Source: Actinorugispora endophytica (lineage in GTDB: Bacteria; Actinomycetota; Actinomycetes; Streptosporangiales; Streptosporangiaceae). Taken from it: a stretch of 64,000 bases of DNA. The stretch covers positions 1 to 64,000 of the forward strand of contig NZ_SNYN01000023.1 in assembly GCF_004363075.1 (NCBI RefSeq), written 5' to 3'. Each line of letters begins with the position of its first letter. Position 1 is the first letter of the stretch. Shown here piece by piece: positions 35,205-44,102 of the stretch. A model generated the notes under the pieces. It worked only from the letters and a program-made list of their open reading frames with translations. It ran no database searches and was not told where the DNA came from. A program made the position numbers and the translations under genes.

Positions 35205-36671
35205 TCAGTACCTGAACTGGTTCTGCGGGTTGAACTCGTCCATGGTGACCCTGTCGGCGTTCCTCAGGCGCGGGTCGTCGATCCTCAGGACGTCCAGGCC
35301 CATCTGGATGTCGCTGGAGTAGACGTAGCCGTTGTAGTAGTAGGCCGACCAGCTGCCGCCCAGGGAGAGCCGGGTGTCCGACAGCGGGCCCCGGTCGAAG
35401 TAGCCGATCTCCTCGGGGGCGGACGGCTCGTTGAAGTCGATGACGGACACGCCGCCCTGGTACCAGGACTGCACGAAGTAGTCCTTGCCCTTGACCGGGA
35501 TCAGCGAGCCGTTGTGGGCCACGCAGTTCTCGGTGCTGGTCTGATCGCGGGGGATCTTGAAGTACCCGGCGAAGTCGAGCCGGACGTCGTCCGCGCCGTT
35601 GGGCCTGATCCTGCCCTTGAGGTCGTAGAAGGCGTTCGCGCCGTGCGTGTCGCCGACGCCCGGCAGGCAGGTGGCCGCGCCGCCGCCGCCCAGCTCGTCG
35701 GTGAAGAGCACCCGCCTGCCGTCGTTGCTGAAGGTCGCCGAGTGCCAGAACGCGAAGTTCTCGTCGTCGCGCACCCTCTCGACCACGGTCGGGTTGACCG
35801 GGTCGGAGATGTCCATGATCACGCCGTCGCCCATGCAGGCGCCCGCCGCGATGTCCCTCTCCGTGTAGACGGTGATGTCGTGGCAGCCGGTGGTCGCGGC
35901 GATCCGGTTGCCGTCGACGGTGCCGCCGGGGTTCCCGCCGTCGGGGAAGAGCACCGGCTCGTTGACGACCTTCGCCGCGCCCGGGTCGTCGTGGGCGACC
36001 CTGATGACCGAGATCTTGTCGTGCGGCGGCCGGCAGTTGGGGAAGCCGGCCGAGGGCGAGTAGGAGGAGACGTAGAGGTAGTCGACGTCGGCCCTCCCGC
36101 CCCGGCCCCGTCTCTCCTCGGTCTGGATCAGGGTGTGGGTGTGCGAGCCGCAGTCGGTGCGCACGGCGGCCACGTACTGGGGATTGGCCTTGTCGGAGAT
36201 GTCGAAGACCCGCACGCCCTCGAAGGCGGTGGCGCTGCCCGCGCTGGCGGCGGGACTGCCGCAGTCCTCGTCGGCGCGGGGGTAGTCGACGGAGAAGTAC
36301 AGCAGGTCGCCGCTGACCGAGACGTCCCCCTGCCCGCCCGGGCACAGCACCTGGCTGACGACGGAGGGGGACTCGGGGTCGCTGATGTCGTAGACGACGA
36401 AGCCGTCGTAGTTCCCGCCGATGGCGTAGTCGCCGGTGAAGGCGAGGTCGCTGTTGTAGGAGGCCTGGGACGCGAACGGGCCGGACTTGGGGATGTTGGC
36501 GACGTGCTCGACGTTGTCGCTGGCCACGATCTCACCGACGGCCGGGGGCCCGTCAGCCGAGGCCGCCGACGGCACCAGGGCGGCGGCGAGGACGAGCGCG
36601 CCGGTCGCGGCCACGGCTGCGGCCCGCCTCCGCGGGAGCCGTCTCGCGGACGGCCCGGGGGATATCGGCAT
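35205..36671 (-). CDS. Secreted LVIVD-repeat beta-propeller protein
   Basis: A 488-aa protein with a cleavable signal peptide (RRRAAAVAATGALVLAAALV then ASADG). The mature part is built from LVIVD-type repeats, each with a V-x-D-[IV]-S/N-[DE]-P core: FVVYDISDPESPSVV, VRVFDISDKANPQYV, VIMDISDPVNPTVVE, VSVIDFNEPSAPEEIG, DVLRIDDPRLRNADRV. These fold as a beta-propeller. Several cysteines suggest disulfides. AGGAG lies 7 bases before the ATG. It is divergent from a DUF305 lipoprotein gene, and both families are often linked to metal or envelope functions, but no activity is established. Confidence 0.85.
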   Translation of the reverse strand: MPISPGPSARRLPRRRAAAVAATGALVLAAALVPSAASADGPPAVGEIVASDNVEHVANIPKSGPFASQASYNSDLAFTGDYAIGGNYDGFVVYDISDPESPSVVSQVLCPGGQGDVSVSGDLLYFSVDYPRADEDCGSPAASAGSATAFEGVRVFDISDKANPQYVAAVRTDCGSHTHTLIQTEERRGRGGRADVDYLYVSSYSPSAGFPNCRPPHDKISVIRVAHDDPGAAKVVNEPVLFPDGGNPGGTVDGNRIAATTGCHDITVYTERDIAAGACMGDGVIMDISDPVNPTVVERVRDDENFAFWHSATFSNDGRRVLFTDELGGGGAATCLPGVGDTHGANAFYDLKGRIRPNGADDVRLDFAGYFKIPRDQTSTENCVAHNGSLIPVKGKDYFVQSWYQGGVSVIDFNEPSAPEEIGYFDRGPLSDTRLSLGGSWSAYYYNGYVYSSDIQMGLDVLRIDDPRLRNADRVTMDEFNPQNQFRY

Positions 36672-36832
36672 GTGGGCTCCTGTTCAAGTGCACGCCGAAA
36701 ATTAGCGCAAACGTATCCGACGCCCCGCGGTCTGAACAGGTGGTTGAAATCCGTCGGACATGACAGTTCGTAGTCACCACAGGTCACACCTTATACACTG
36801 ACCGTAAAAATTTTCATCCCGGGTCGACGCCC

Positions 36833-36861
36833 TGGACAAGTCGCCGTGTTTTGCGTAGACA
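36833..36861 (+). promoter_or_regulatory. Putative housekeeping promoter for the DUF305 gene
   Basis: TGGACA (36833-36838) and TAGACA (36856-36861) are separated by 17 bases, 39 bases before the GTG. The -35 is one base from TTGACA; the -10 departs from TANNNT at the last base. Assignment is by pattern only. Confidence 0.4.
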
Positions 36862-36899
36862 GTCCGCAGCGGTGCGGACAGCGGAGGAAGGAACGACCG

Positions 36900-37598
36900 G
36901 TGCGGCGGAGCCTCGTGGTCACGATGGGCGCGGTCCTGCTCTTCCTCGGCGGCACGGGATGCGCGGACTCCGCGCCCGGCACCGCCGGCGACGTCCCGGT
37001 GCTCGCCCCCGGCGCGCCGGGCGGGACCGCGACCCCGGCGTCCGAGGAGCAGCTCGCCGCGGCCCTCGAAGACGTCCGACACAACGAGGCCGACCACGAC
37101 TACATCGTCGCGATGATCGCCCACCACGGCCAGGCGCTGGAGATGACCGCGCTCGCGCCCGACCGGGTCCGGGATCCGGGGCTGCGCACGCTGGCCGAGC
37201 GGATCGACCTCGCCCAGCAGCCGGAGATCGACCTGATGGAGGACTGGCTGGAGACCAACGTGTACGGCCCCGGCCGGGAGAACCCCGCCCACCAGGACTA
37301 CTGCGGTCTGGAGGGCGGCCCGGACCACCACGGCGCGGACGGCTGCGTCGAACCCGACCACTCCGCCATGCCGGGCATGGCGACGCCCGAGCAGCTGGAC
37401 GAGCTGGAGGCCGCGTCGGGCGCGGAGTTCGACGCCCTGTTCGTGGAGCTCATGGTGGCCCACCACGAGGGGGGCGTCAGCATGGCCGAGGACGTCATGA
37501 TCGACGGCAGGCATCCCCGGGTGCTCACCATGGCCAACGACCTCATCACCGACCAGCGGGTCGAGATCGGCCGCCTGGAGTCGGTACTGGACGACTGA
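36900..37598 (+). CDS. DUF305 lipoprotein
   Basis: This 232-aa protein starts at GTG 36900, preceded by GGAGGAAGGA, and has a lipoprotein signal (LVVTMGAVLLFLGGTGC). Two DUF305 half-domains follow, each a helical unit with a paired-histidine motif: YIVAMIAHHGQALEMT and LFVELMVAHHEGGVSMAED. A histidine- and methionine-rich middle (GGPDHHGADGC, DHSAMPGM) adds possible metal ligands. DUF305 proteins are ferritin-like bundles frequently encoded with copper-handling genes, so periplasmic/surface copper binding is a reasonable inference. An earlier ATG (36846) has no ribosome binding site. Confidence 0.87.
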   Translation: MRRSLVVTMGAVLLFLGGTGCADSAPGTAGDVPVLAPGAPGGTATPASEEQLAAALEDVRHNEADHDYIVAMIAHHGQALEMTALAPDRVRDPGLRTLAERIDLAQQPEIDLMEDWLETNVYGPGRENPAHQDYCGLEGGPDHHGADGCVEPDHSAMPGMATPEQLDELEAASGAEFDALFVELMVAHHEGGVSMAEDVMIDGRHPRVLTMANDLITDQRVEIGRLESVLDD

Positions 37599-37621
37599 GG
37601 GACGACTGAGGGACGACTGGG
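37589..37621 (+). repeat. Three tandem 11-base repeats across the DUF305 stop codon
   Basis: The unit GGACGACTGAG occurs at 37589-37599 and 37600-37610 and, with one change, at 37611-37621. The first unit contains the stop codon of the DUF305 gene, so the array is a recent slippage product just past the coding end. Confidence 0.8.
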
Positions 37622-37725
37622 GCGCCCCGCTCCTTTACCCTTCTTTGCCCTTGTCGGCGCTTCGTCCCGTCCCTGCCGGACAGTGGGCGGGCACACCGCC
37701 GCCGAGGGGACGAGGGGGAGTCCGC

Positions 37726-38322
37726 ATGCGTCGCAGGGAGACCACCGGCCGGCGCCGCGCCGGGTTCGCGGGGGGCGCGGCCTTGGCGCTCGCCCTGGCG
37801 GGCGGGTGCGGCGCCGACGAACCGGACTACGGCGGCCCGGCCCCGGCCCACAGCGCCGTGGAGCCGCACGAGACGGCCGCGCTGCCGCAGCCCGAGGTCG
37901 ACCTCCTCGGCGCGCGGGACGCCGTCCTCGAGAAGCAGCCGGAAGCACTGGTCCACGACGTGGAACTGGAGGAGGACAGCATGGAGTGGCTCGTCGAGTT
38001 CACCCTCGACGACCTCCAGCGCGGTGCCGTGGTCGACGCGATGAGCGGCGACGTCGTCCAGGACCAGGAACTCCCCCACGACGACAACGACGCCCCCCAA
38101 TGGGACCTCGCGTCCCTTCCCGAGGGCAGCCTCGACACCGCCGTCGCGGCGGCCCTGGAGGAGAGCGAGGGCGACCGGGTCGTCGACGCCTCGCTGAGCG
38201 GGAAGGGCGACCAGCTGGTCTGGGAGATCGAGGTCGACGACCCCGACCCGGCCGACGCCGGGACCGAGACCACGGTCGACGTCGACGCCGGGACCGGCGA
38301 CGTGCTCGGAACCGAGAGCTGA
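37726..38322 (+). CDS. PepSY-like lipoprotein
   Basis: A 198-aa lipoprotein with signal LALALAGGCG and two PepSY-type repeats. The first ends EWLVEFTLDDLQRGAVVDAM and SGDVVQ; the second ends QLVWEIEVDD with VDVDAGTGDVLG. PepSY domains are small inhibitory or ligand-binding modules on the cell surface. GAGGGGGAG precedes the ATG at 37726. The gene follows the DUF305 gene by ~130 bases and its stop codon lies inside the palindromic terminator shared with clpX. Confidence 0.75.
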   Translation: MRRRETTGRRRAGFAGGAALALALAGGCGADEPDYGGPAPAHSAVEPHETAALPQPEVDLLGARDAVLEKQPEALVHDVELEEDSMEWLVEFTLDDLQRGAVVDAMSGDVVQDQELPHDDNDAPQWDLASLPEGSLDTAVAAALEESEGDRVVDASLSGKGDQLVWEIEVDDPDPADAGTETTVDVDAGTGDVLGTES

Positions 38323-38377
38323 CGACGAGGAGGGGCGCCCGCGGTTCCGGAACCGCGGGCGCCCCTCCTCGTCGTCA
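38320..38377. terminator. 58-bp perfect palindrome, bidirectional terminator between PepSY gene and clpX
   Basis: The arms 38320-38348 and 38349-38377 are exact complements with no loop base between them (29 bp; left arm starts TGACGACGAGGAGGGGCGCC). The left arm begins at the TGA of the PepSY gene and the right arm ends 8 bases before the clpX stop codon, so one structure serves both convergent genes. Confidence 0.85.
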
Positions 38378-38385
38378 GAGCGGGA

Positions 38386-39660
<1,275 letters not shown>

Positions 39661-39949
39661 CCAGCCACTCCTTAAAACGTAGGCCGCCCCGTCGTGTGCT
39701 CCCTTCCCGCCATCGCGGGTCCGGAACGTCCCTCCGACGCGTCCGGCGCGACCCTGCGGGATGGTATGCGAGCCCGTGTCGCGGGCCGGCCACCGATTTT
39801 CAGGATATGCGCTCCGCGTGGAGTGATGAACGGGATGGTCTGTGCGTCGTTCTTACGAGCCTAAGCGAAGAAGCGGGCCGGCTTCACCGCGTGGTGTCCG
39901 GTCGGGCTCGACCGGCCCCTCTCCTCGTCGCCTCTGGTCGCGGCCGATC

Positions 39950-40612
39950 CTACTTGGCCTGGGCCTTGCGGTACTGGAGCACGTCGTCGACGATCCCGTA
40001 CACCTTGGCTTCCTCCGCGGTGAGGATCTTGTCCCGCTCGATGTCGCGGGAGACCTCCTCGACGGTGCGGTTGGTGTGCCGCGCCAGGGTGGTCTCCAGC
40101 TGCGTGCGGATGCGCGTGATCTCGTTGGCCATGATCTCGATGTCACTGGCCTGACCGTGCGAACCCTCCGTGGCGGGCTGGTGGATCAGCACCCGCGCGT
40201 TGGGCAGCGCCAGGCGCTTGCCCTTGGTCCCGCCCGCGAGCAGGACGGCCGCGGCCGAGGCGGCCTGCCCCACGCAGACCGTCTGGATGTCGGGGCGCAC
40301 GTACTGCATCGTGTCGTAGATCGCCATCAGCGAGGTGAAGGACCCGCCCGGCGAGTTGATGTACAGCGTGATGTCGCGGTCGCTGTCGATGTGCTCCAGC
40401 GTCATCAGCTGCGCGATGATGTCGTTGGCCGACGTGTCGTCGATCTGCACCCCGACGAAGATGATCCGCTCTTCGAACAGCTTGTTGTAGGGGTTCATCT
40501 CCTTGACGCCGTACGTCGTGCGCTCGACGTAGGAGGGGAGGACGTAGCGGCTCTGCGGAGCCGCCGGCGCCATCCCGCCGCCGTAGGGGCTGCTGAGGTT
40601 GTACTCGGTCAT
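39950..40612 (-). CDS. clpP2: ATP-dependent Clp protease proteolytic subunit 2
   Basis: A 220-aa ClpP with catalytic S119 ([11 protein letters not shown]) and H144 (VLIHQPAT); the aspartate follows in the C-terminal part. Actinobacteria carry two ClpP proteins that form a mixed tetradecamer; this one lies second in the operon, as ClpP2 does in mycobacteria. The ATG at 40612 with GGAAGGCCAGGAA upstream is preferred over longer frames that run back into clpP1. Confidence 0.95.
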   Translation of the reverse strand: MTEYNLSSPYGGGMAPAAPQSRYVLPSYVERTTYGVKEMNPYNKLFEERIIFVGVQIDDTSANDIIAQLMTLEHIDSDRDITLYINSPGGSFTSLMAIYDTMQYVRPDIQTVCVGQAASAAAVLLAGGTKGKRLALPNARVLIHQPATEGSHGQASDIEIMANEITRIRTQLETTLARHTNRTVEEVSRDIERDKILTAEEAKVYGIVDDVLQYRKAQAK

Positions 40613-40668
40613 TTCCTGGCCTTCCACACTGCGCCTGTCCAAAGGGCTGCCGGGTCGGGGCTCCGCTG

Positions 40669-41268
40669 TCACCGGCCGCCCGTGACGTCGGGCGTCTCCG
40701 ACAGCACCTCGTCGATGAAGCCGTACTCGCGGGCCTCCTGGGCGGTGAACCAGCGGTCCCGGTCGGCGTCCTTCTCGATCTGCTCGTACGTCTGGCCCGT
40801 GTGCATGGAGACACGCTCCAGGAACATCTTCTTCACGTAGATCAGCTGGTCGGCCAGGATGCGGATGTCCGAGGCGGTGCCCCCGATGCCACCCGAGGGC
40901 TGGTGCATCATGATGCGGGTGTGCGGCAGGGCGTAGCGCTTGCCCGGCGCGCCCGCGCACAGGAGCATCTGCCCCATGGAGGCGGCCAGGCCCATGCCGA
41001 CGGTGCGGACGTCGTTGGGGATGTACTGCATCACGTCGTAGATCGCCATGCCGGCGGTCACCGAACCACCGGGCGAGTTGATGTACAGCGTGATGTCCCG
41101 CTGCCGGTCCTCGGCGGACAGCAGCAGGAGTTCGCCCACGATGCGGTTGGCGATGTCGTCGTCGACCTGCTGGCCGAGGACGACGATGCGCTGCCGCAGC
41201 AGGCGCTGCGACGTCTGGTCGAACATCGGGGGCATAGGCGACTCGGCCGTACGGGCTTCGGTTCGCAT
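40669..41268 (-). CDS. clpP1: ATP-dependent Clp protease proteolytic subunit 1
   Basis: A ClpP of about 200 aa with S97 ([11 protein letters not shown]) and H122 (MMHQPSGG). It is first in the clpP1-clpP2 operon, with a 56-base gap to clpP2. The ATG at 41268 is the most conservative start; a GTG at 41352 in the same frame is also possible, as the added residues are not conserved. A ClgR-type operator lies at 41380-41393. Confidence 0.92.
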   Translation of the reverse strand: MRTEARTAESPMPPMFDQTSQRLLRQRIVVLGQQVDDDIANRIVGELLLLSAEDRQRDITLYINSPGGSVTAGMAIYDVMQYIPNDVRTVGMGLAASMGQMLLCAGAPGKRYALPHTRIMMHQPSGGIGGTASDIRILADQLIYVKKMFLERVSMHTGQTYEQIEKDADRDRWFTAQEAREYGFIDEVLSETPDVTGGR

Positions 41269-41335
41269 GGACTCACTATCGGTCGGCGGCACTCTCGTCA
41301 CCTGCTCCGGAATCGAAACGGTTGCGACGCTTGCG

Positions 41336-41393
41336 ACACTAACGCTGTTCACCGGCGCACTCGCACCGTTCGCGTCCCTGTTCGCTTTCAGCG
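41336..41393 (-). promoter_or_regulatory. Candidate clpP1P2 promoter with ClgR operator
   Basis: On the minus strand CGCTGAAAGCGAAC (41380-41393) fits the published core of the ClgR motif, CGCYNANRGCGWWS, at every position. TAGTGT (41336-41341) downstream fits the actinobacterial -10 TANNNT, and no good -35 hexamer is present, as expected for an activator-dependent promoter. ClgR activates clp genes in corynebacteria, mycobacteria and streptomycetes. Confidence 0.6.
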
Positions 41394-41439
41394 CAGGTGC
41401 CCCGCTCCGCGACCAGGGCTTTCCGCGTCTGGCGAAACG

Positions 41440-41482
41440 CGCGGGCCCCGCACCCCCGTGAGTCTGGGGTGCGGGGCCCGCG
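41440..41482 (-). terminator. Terminator hairpin of tig
   Basis: CGCGGGCCCCGCACCCC (41440-41456) pairs over 17 bp with 41466-41482, loop 9 bases, beginning 21 bases after the tig stop. It insulates the clpP1 operator region from tig transcription. Confidence 0.75.
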
Positions 41483-41502
41483 TAGCGCTGCCCGGGAGCC
41501 GG

Positions 41503-42951
41503 TCAGGCCTTCTCGTCGGGCTTGGCCTCGTCCGCGGCCTCGGGGGCCTCGGCCTCCGCCTCCGCGGCGGTCCCGACGGTCTCGACGTCCTCAGGAGCCT
41601 CGGGGGCCTCGACCGTGACGGTCTCGGTCTCGGCCGCCCCGGCGGGGGCGTCCTGCTCGACGACGTTGCCGGACTCGTCGACGACCTTGGCCTTGGCCAC
41701 GACCAGGTTCATCGCCTTGGCGCGCACGACCTCGGTGTAGGCGACCCGGATCTGGTTCGACTGCACGAGGTGCTGCGCGAGCTGGTCGGGCGAGATGTTC
41801 ATCCGCTGGGCCTGGTCGACGACGTACTGGCTCAGCTCGTCGTTGTCCGCGGTCAGCTCCTCCTGGATGGCGAGCTGGTCGAGGATGAAGCCGGCCTTGA
41901 CGGCGCTGCCGGCGCCCTTGGCGAGCTCGGCCTCGAACTCCTCCTCGGTCTGCTCCTGCGACTCGAAGTAGGACTCCTTGGTCAGGCCGCTCTGCGAGAG
42001 CTGCTGCTCGAGGCTCTCGCGCCGGCGGTTGACCTCCTCGGCGACCACGCTCTCGGGGAGCGGGATGTCGACCGACTCGACGAGCTTGTCCAGGGCGCGG
42101 TCGCGGGCCTGGGCGATCTGCTGGTAGCGGCGGACCTCACCGAGGCGGTTGGCAACGTCGGCGCGCAGCTCCTCGATGGTGTCGAACTCGCTGGCCAGCT
42201 GGGCGAACTCGTCGTCCAGCTCGGGCAGTTCCTTGACCTTGACGCTGTGCACGGTGACGGTGACGTCGGCCTCGCGGCCCTCGTACTCGCCGCCCACCAG
42301 CTTGGTGGAGAAGGTCGTGGTCCCGTCGGCGCTCAGTCCGACGAGGGCCTCGTCCAGGCCCTCCAGCATGGTGTTGGTGCCGATCTCGTACGAGATCCCG
42401 CTGGCCTGGACGTCCTCGAGCTTCTCACCGTCGATCGCGGCGGAGAGGTCGATGGAGACGTGGTCTCCGGTCTCGGCGGGGCGGTCGGCTCCGGTCAGCG
42501 TGGCGAAGCGCTGGCGCAGGGTCTCCAGCTGCTCGTCGATCTGCTCGTCGGAGACCTCGGCGTCGTCGACGGTGACCTCGAGGCCCTCGTACTCGGGGAC
42601 CTCGAACTTGGGGCGGACGTCCACCTCGGCGGTGAAGGCCAGCTCGTCGCCGTCCTCCAGCTTGGTGATCTCCACGTCGGGCTGGCCCAGGGCGAAGACG
42701 TCCTCCTTCTGGACGGCCTCGTTGTAGAGCTCGGGAACCGCGTGGTTGACCGCTTCGCTGATCACCGCGCCGCGGCCGACGTAACGGTCGATGAGCCGCG
42801 CCGGGGCCTTGCCGGGCCGGAAGCCCTTGATTCGGACCTGCTTGGCGAGCGACTTGTATGTCACGTCGAAGGCGTGCTCGAGTTCCTCGAAAGGAACTTC
42901 GATGGTCAGCTTGACCCGGGTCGGGCTCAGCTCCTCGACATCGGTCTTCAC
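41503..42951 (-). CDS. tig: Trigger factor (ribosome-bound chaperone/PPIase)
   Basis: A 482-aa trigger factor. The N-terminal ribosome-docking signature is GFRPGKAPARL, followed by the FKBP-type PPIase domain (~155-245, GDHVSIDLSA...) and the long helical C-terminal chaperone arms. The extreme C-terminus is an acidic, alanine-rich tail (ETETVTVEAPEAPEDVETVG then EAEAEAPEAADEAKP) common in actinobacteria. GTG start. It stands upstream of clpP1-clpP2-clpX in the classic order. Confidence 0.96.
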   Translation of the reverse strand: MKTDVEELSPTRVKLTIEVPFEELEHAFDVTYKSLAKQVRIKGFRPGKAPARLIDRYVGRGAVISEAVNHAVPELYNEAVQKEDVFALGQPDVEITKLEDGDELAFTAEVDVRPKFEVPEYEGLEVTVDDAEVSDEQIDEQLETLRQRFATLTGADRPAETGDHVSIDLSAAIDGEKLEDVQASGISYEIGTNTMLEGLDEALVGLSADGTTTFSTKLVGGEYEGREADVTVTVHSVKVKELPELDDEFAQLASEFDTIEELRADVANRLGEVRRYQQIAQARDRALDKLVESVDIPLPESVVAEEVNRRRESLEQQLSQSGLTKESYFESQEQTEEEFEAELAKGAGSAVKAGFILDQLAIQEELTADNDELSQYVVDQAQRMNISPDQLAQHLVQSNQIRVAYTEVVRAKAMNLVVAKAKVVDESGNVVEQDAPAGAAETETVTVEAPEAPEDVETVGTAAEAEAEAPEAADEAKPDEKA

Positions 42952-43182
42952 GGGGCGGTACTCCTAGGTTTCCGGCGTTTTCCGGTACGCCCGGCACTTA
43001 ACGCGGCGCTCGGCCACACCGCAACATGGCGACGGCCGACGGGCACCGGCTGGCGGGACGTCACAGGAGACGGTGAGATCTCCAGCGTGATTTCCATACG
43101 ATCACGCTCAGTCTAGGGCAGGTGCGAAGGGGCCGACGGCCACACCGGAACGCGAACGCCCCACGGACCATCTGCCATCTCG

Positions 43183-43257
43183 TCGGGGAGGCGGGATTCG
43201 AACCCGCGGCCTCATGCTCCCAAAGCATGCGCGCTAACCAAGCTGCGCTACTCCCCG
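43183..43257 (-). tRNA. tRNA-Pro (anticodon TGG)
   Basis: Minus-strand sequence CGGGGAGTAGCGCAGCTTGG opens the gene. Anticodon stem CATGC/GCATG encloses TTTGGGA, giving anticodon TGG; the T arm is GCGGGTTCGAATCCCGC. Acceptor arms CGGGGAG and CTCCCCG pair fully. Discriminator A; CCA not encoded. Confidence 0.93.
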
Positions 43258-43364
43258 CGAACCGCGCGGGTCCGCGAAAAGTGCGCGACCCACACCGCGG
43301 AGACGGTAGTCTTGTCTCCGTCGGCTTCACGAGTCTAGAGGAAACTCAAGGGGCTCGACGCCAT

Positions 43365-43438
43365 GCGGGTGTAGTTCAATGGTAGAACTCCAGCCTTCCA
43401 AGCTGGTCGTGCGGGTTCGATTCCCGTCACCCGCTCCA
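43365..43438 (+). tRNA. tRNA-Gly (anticodon TCC)
   Basis: Plus-strand sequence starts GCGGGTGTAGTTCAATGG. Anticodon stem CCAGC/GCTGG encloses CTTCCAA, so the anticodon is TCC. The T arm reads GCGGGTTCGATTCCCGT. The acceptor arms pair, the discriminator is T and the 3' CCA (43436-43438) is encoded, unlike the other three tRNAs here. Confidence 0.94.
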
Positions 43439-43443
43439 GACGC

Positions 43444-43489
43444 CGAAGGGCCAGGTCCGGGGATTCGCATCCCCGGACCTGGCCCTTCG
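43444..43489 (+). terminator. 21-bp stem terminator of tRNA-Gly
   Basis: CGAAGGGCCAGGTCCGGGGAT is not repeated in full elsewhere, but its exact complement follows (arms 43444-43464 and 43469-43489) across loop TCGC, 5 bases after the tRNA CCA. Confidence 0.85.
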
Positions 43490-43584
43490 TTCGTTCCCGC
43501 CGGACACTCGCCCATCCCCCCGGAACGAGCAGCAGCGTGTTCGGAGAGACCCGGTTCGCGGTCACCACAGGGAGTCCCGCTCGG

Positions 43585-43642
43585 TGATCTCGACGCCGGC
43601 GTTCCACAGAACGGACACAGTGGAACGCCGGCGTCGAGGTCA
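43585..43642. repeat. 22-bp inverted repeat of unknown role
   Basis: Arms 43585-43606 and 43621-43642 pair with one G-U (core GACGCCGGCGTTCCA), loop 14 bases. It lies about 95 bases after the tRNA-Gly terminator and 170 bases before the antiporter subunit gene, with no gene ending next to it. It could be a second terminator or a mobile-repeat relic. Confidence 0.6.
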
Positions 43643-43813
43643 TCGAGGGGCGGCCGGGGGCGGAGTTCCCGTTCGCGGGGCGCGCTTCTAACGAAATCGC
43701 GGCCGTGTCCGGGAGCGGGGTTGCGTGCCCGCTCGGGAGCGGCGGAGCATGGAGCACCTGGCCCGCCGATACGGGGATCCTCCCGGCGGGAGACGACAGA
43801 TGGGGTCGCGCCG

Positions 43814-44041
43814 ATGGGGCACAAGGTCCGGATCCAGGAACTCCCGGGGATCGGGAAACGCTACGACGCCGAGGCCGGGGCCCCGGGGCAGCGGGTCTCC
43901 GTGGTCGTCCGCGGCAACGGGATCCGGGACCTCTACGTGTTCACGTCGGACTCCCCCGATCCCGACGCGGTCCTCGAACTGACCGAGGAGCAGGCTCTGC
44001 GCATCGGCGCGATCCTCTCCGGCACCTTCTTCACCTCATGA
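43814..44041 (+). CDS. Small KhtT-like regulatory subunit of a cation/proton antiporter
   Basis: A 75-aa protein whose sequence KVRIQELPGIGKRYDAEAG, then GQRVSVVVRGNGIRDLYVF and ELTEEQALRIGAILSG, matches the N-terminal domain of KhtT/YhaT-type subunits. Those proteins normally add a C-terminal RCK_C nucleotide-binding domain; here that domain is missing. It sits 61 bases before a CPA2 antiporter gene, so it is almost certainly that transporter's regulatory partner. Ribosome binding is weak (GGGAGACGACAG lies 14 bases upstream). Confidence 0.7.
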   Translation: MGHKVRIQELPGIGKRYDAEAGAPGQRVSVVVRGNGIRDLYVFTSDSPDPDAVLELTEEQALRIGAILSGTFFTS

Positions 44042-44102
44042 GCCCGCCGGACGCTCCCGCGCGTCGGCCGCCCCAGCACGCCGCCCTCCGGTGAGGTAAC
44101 CC

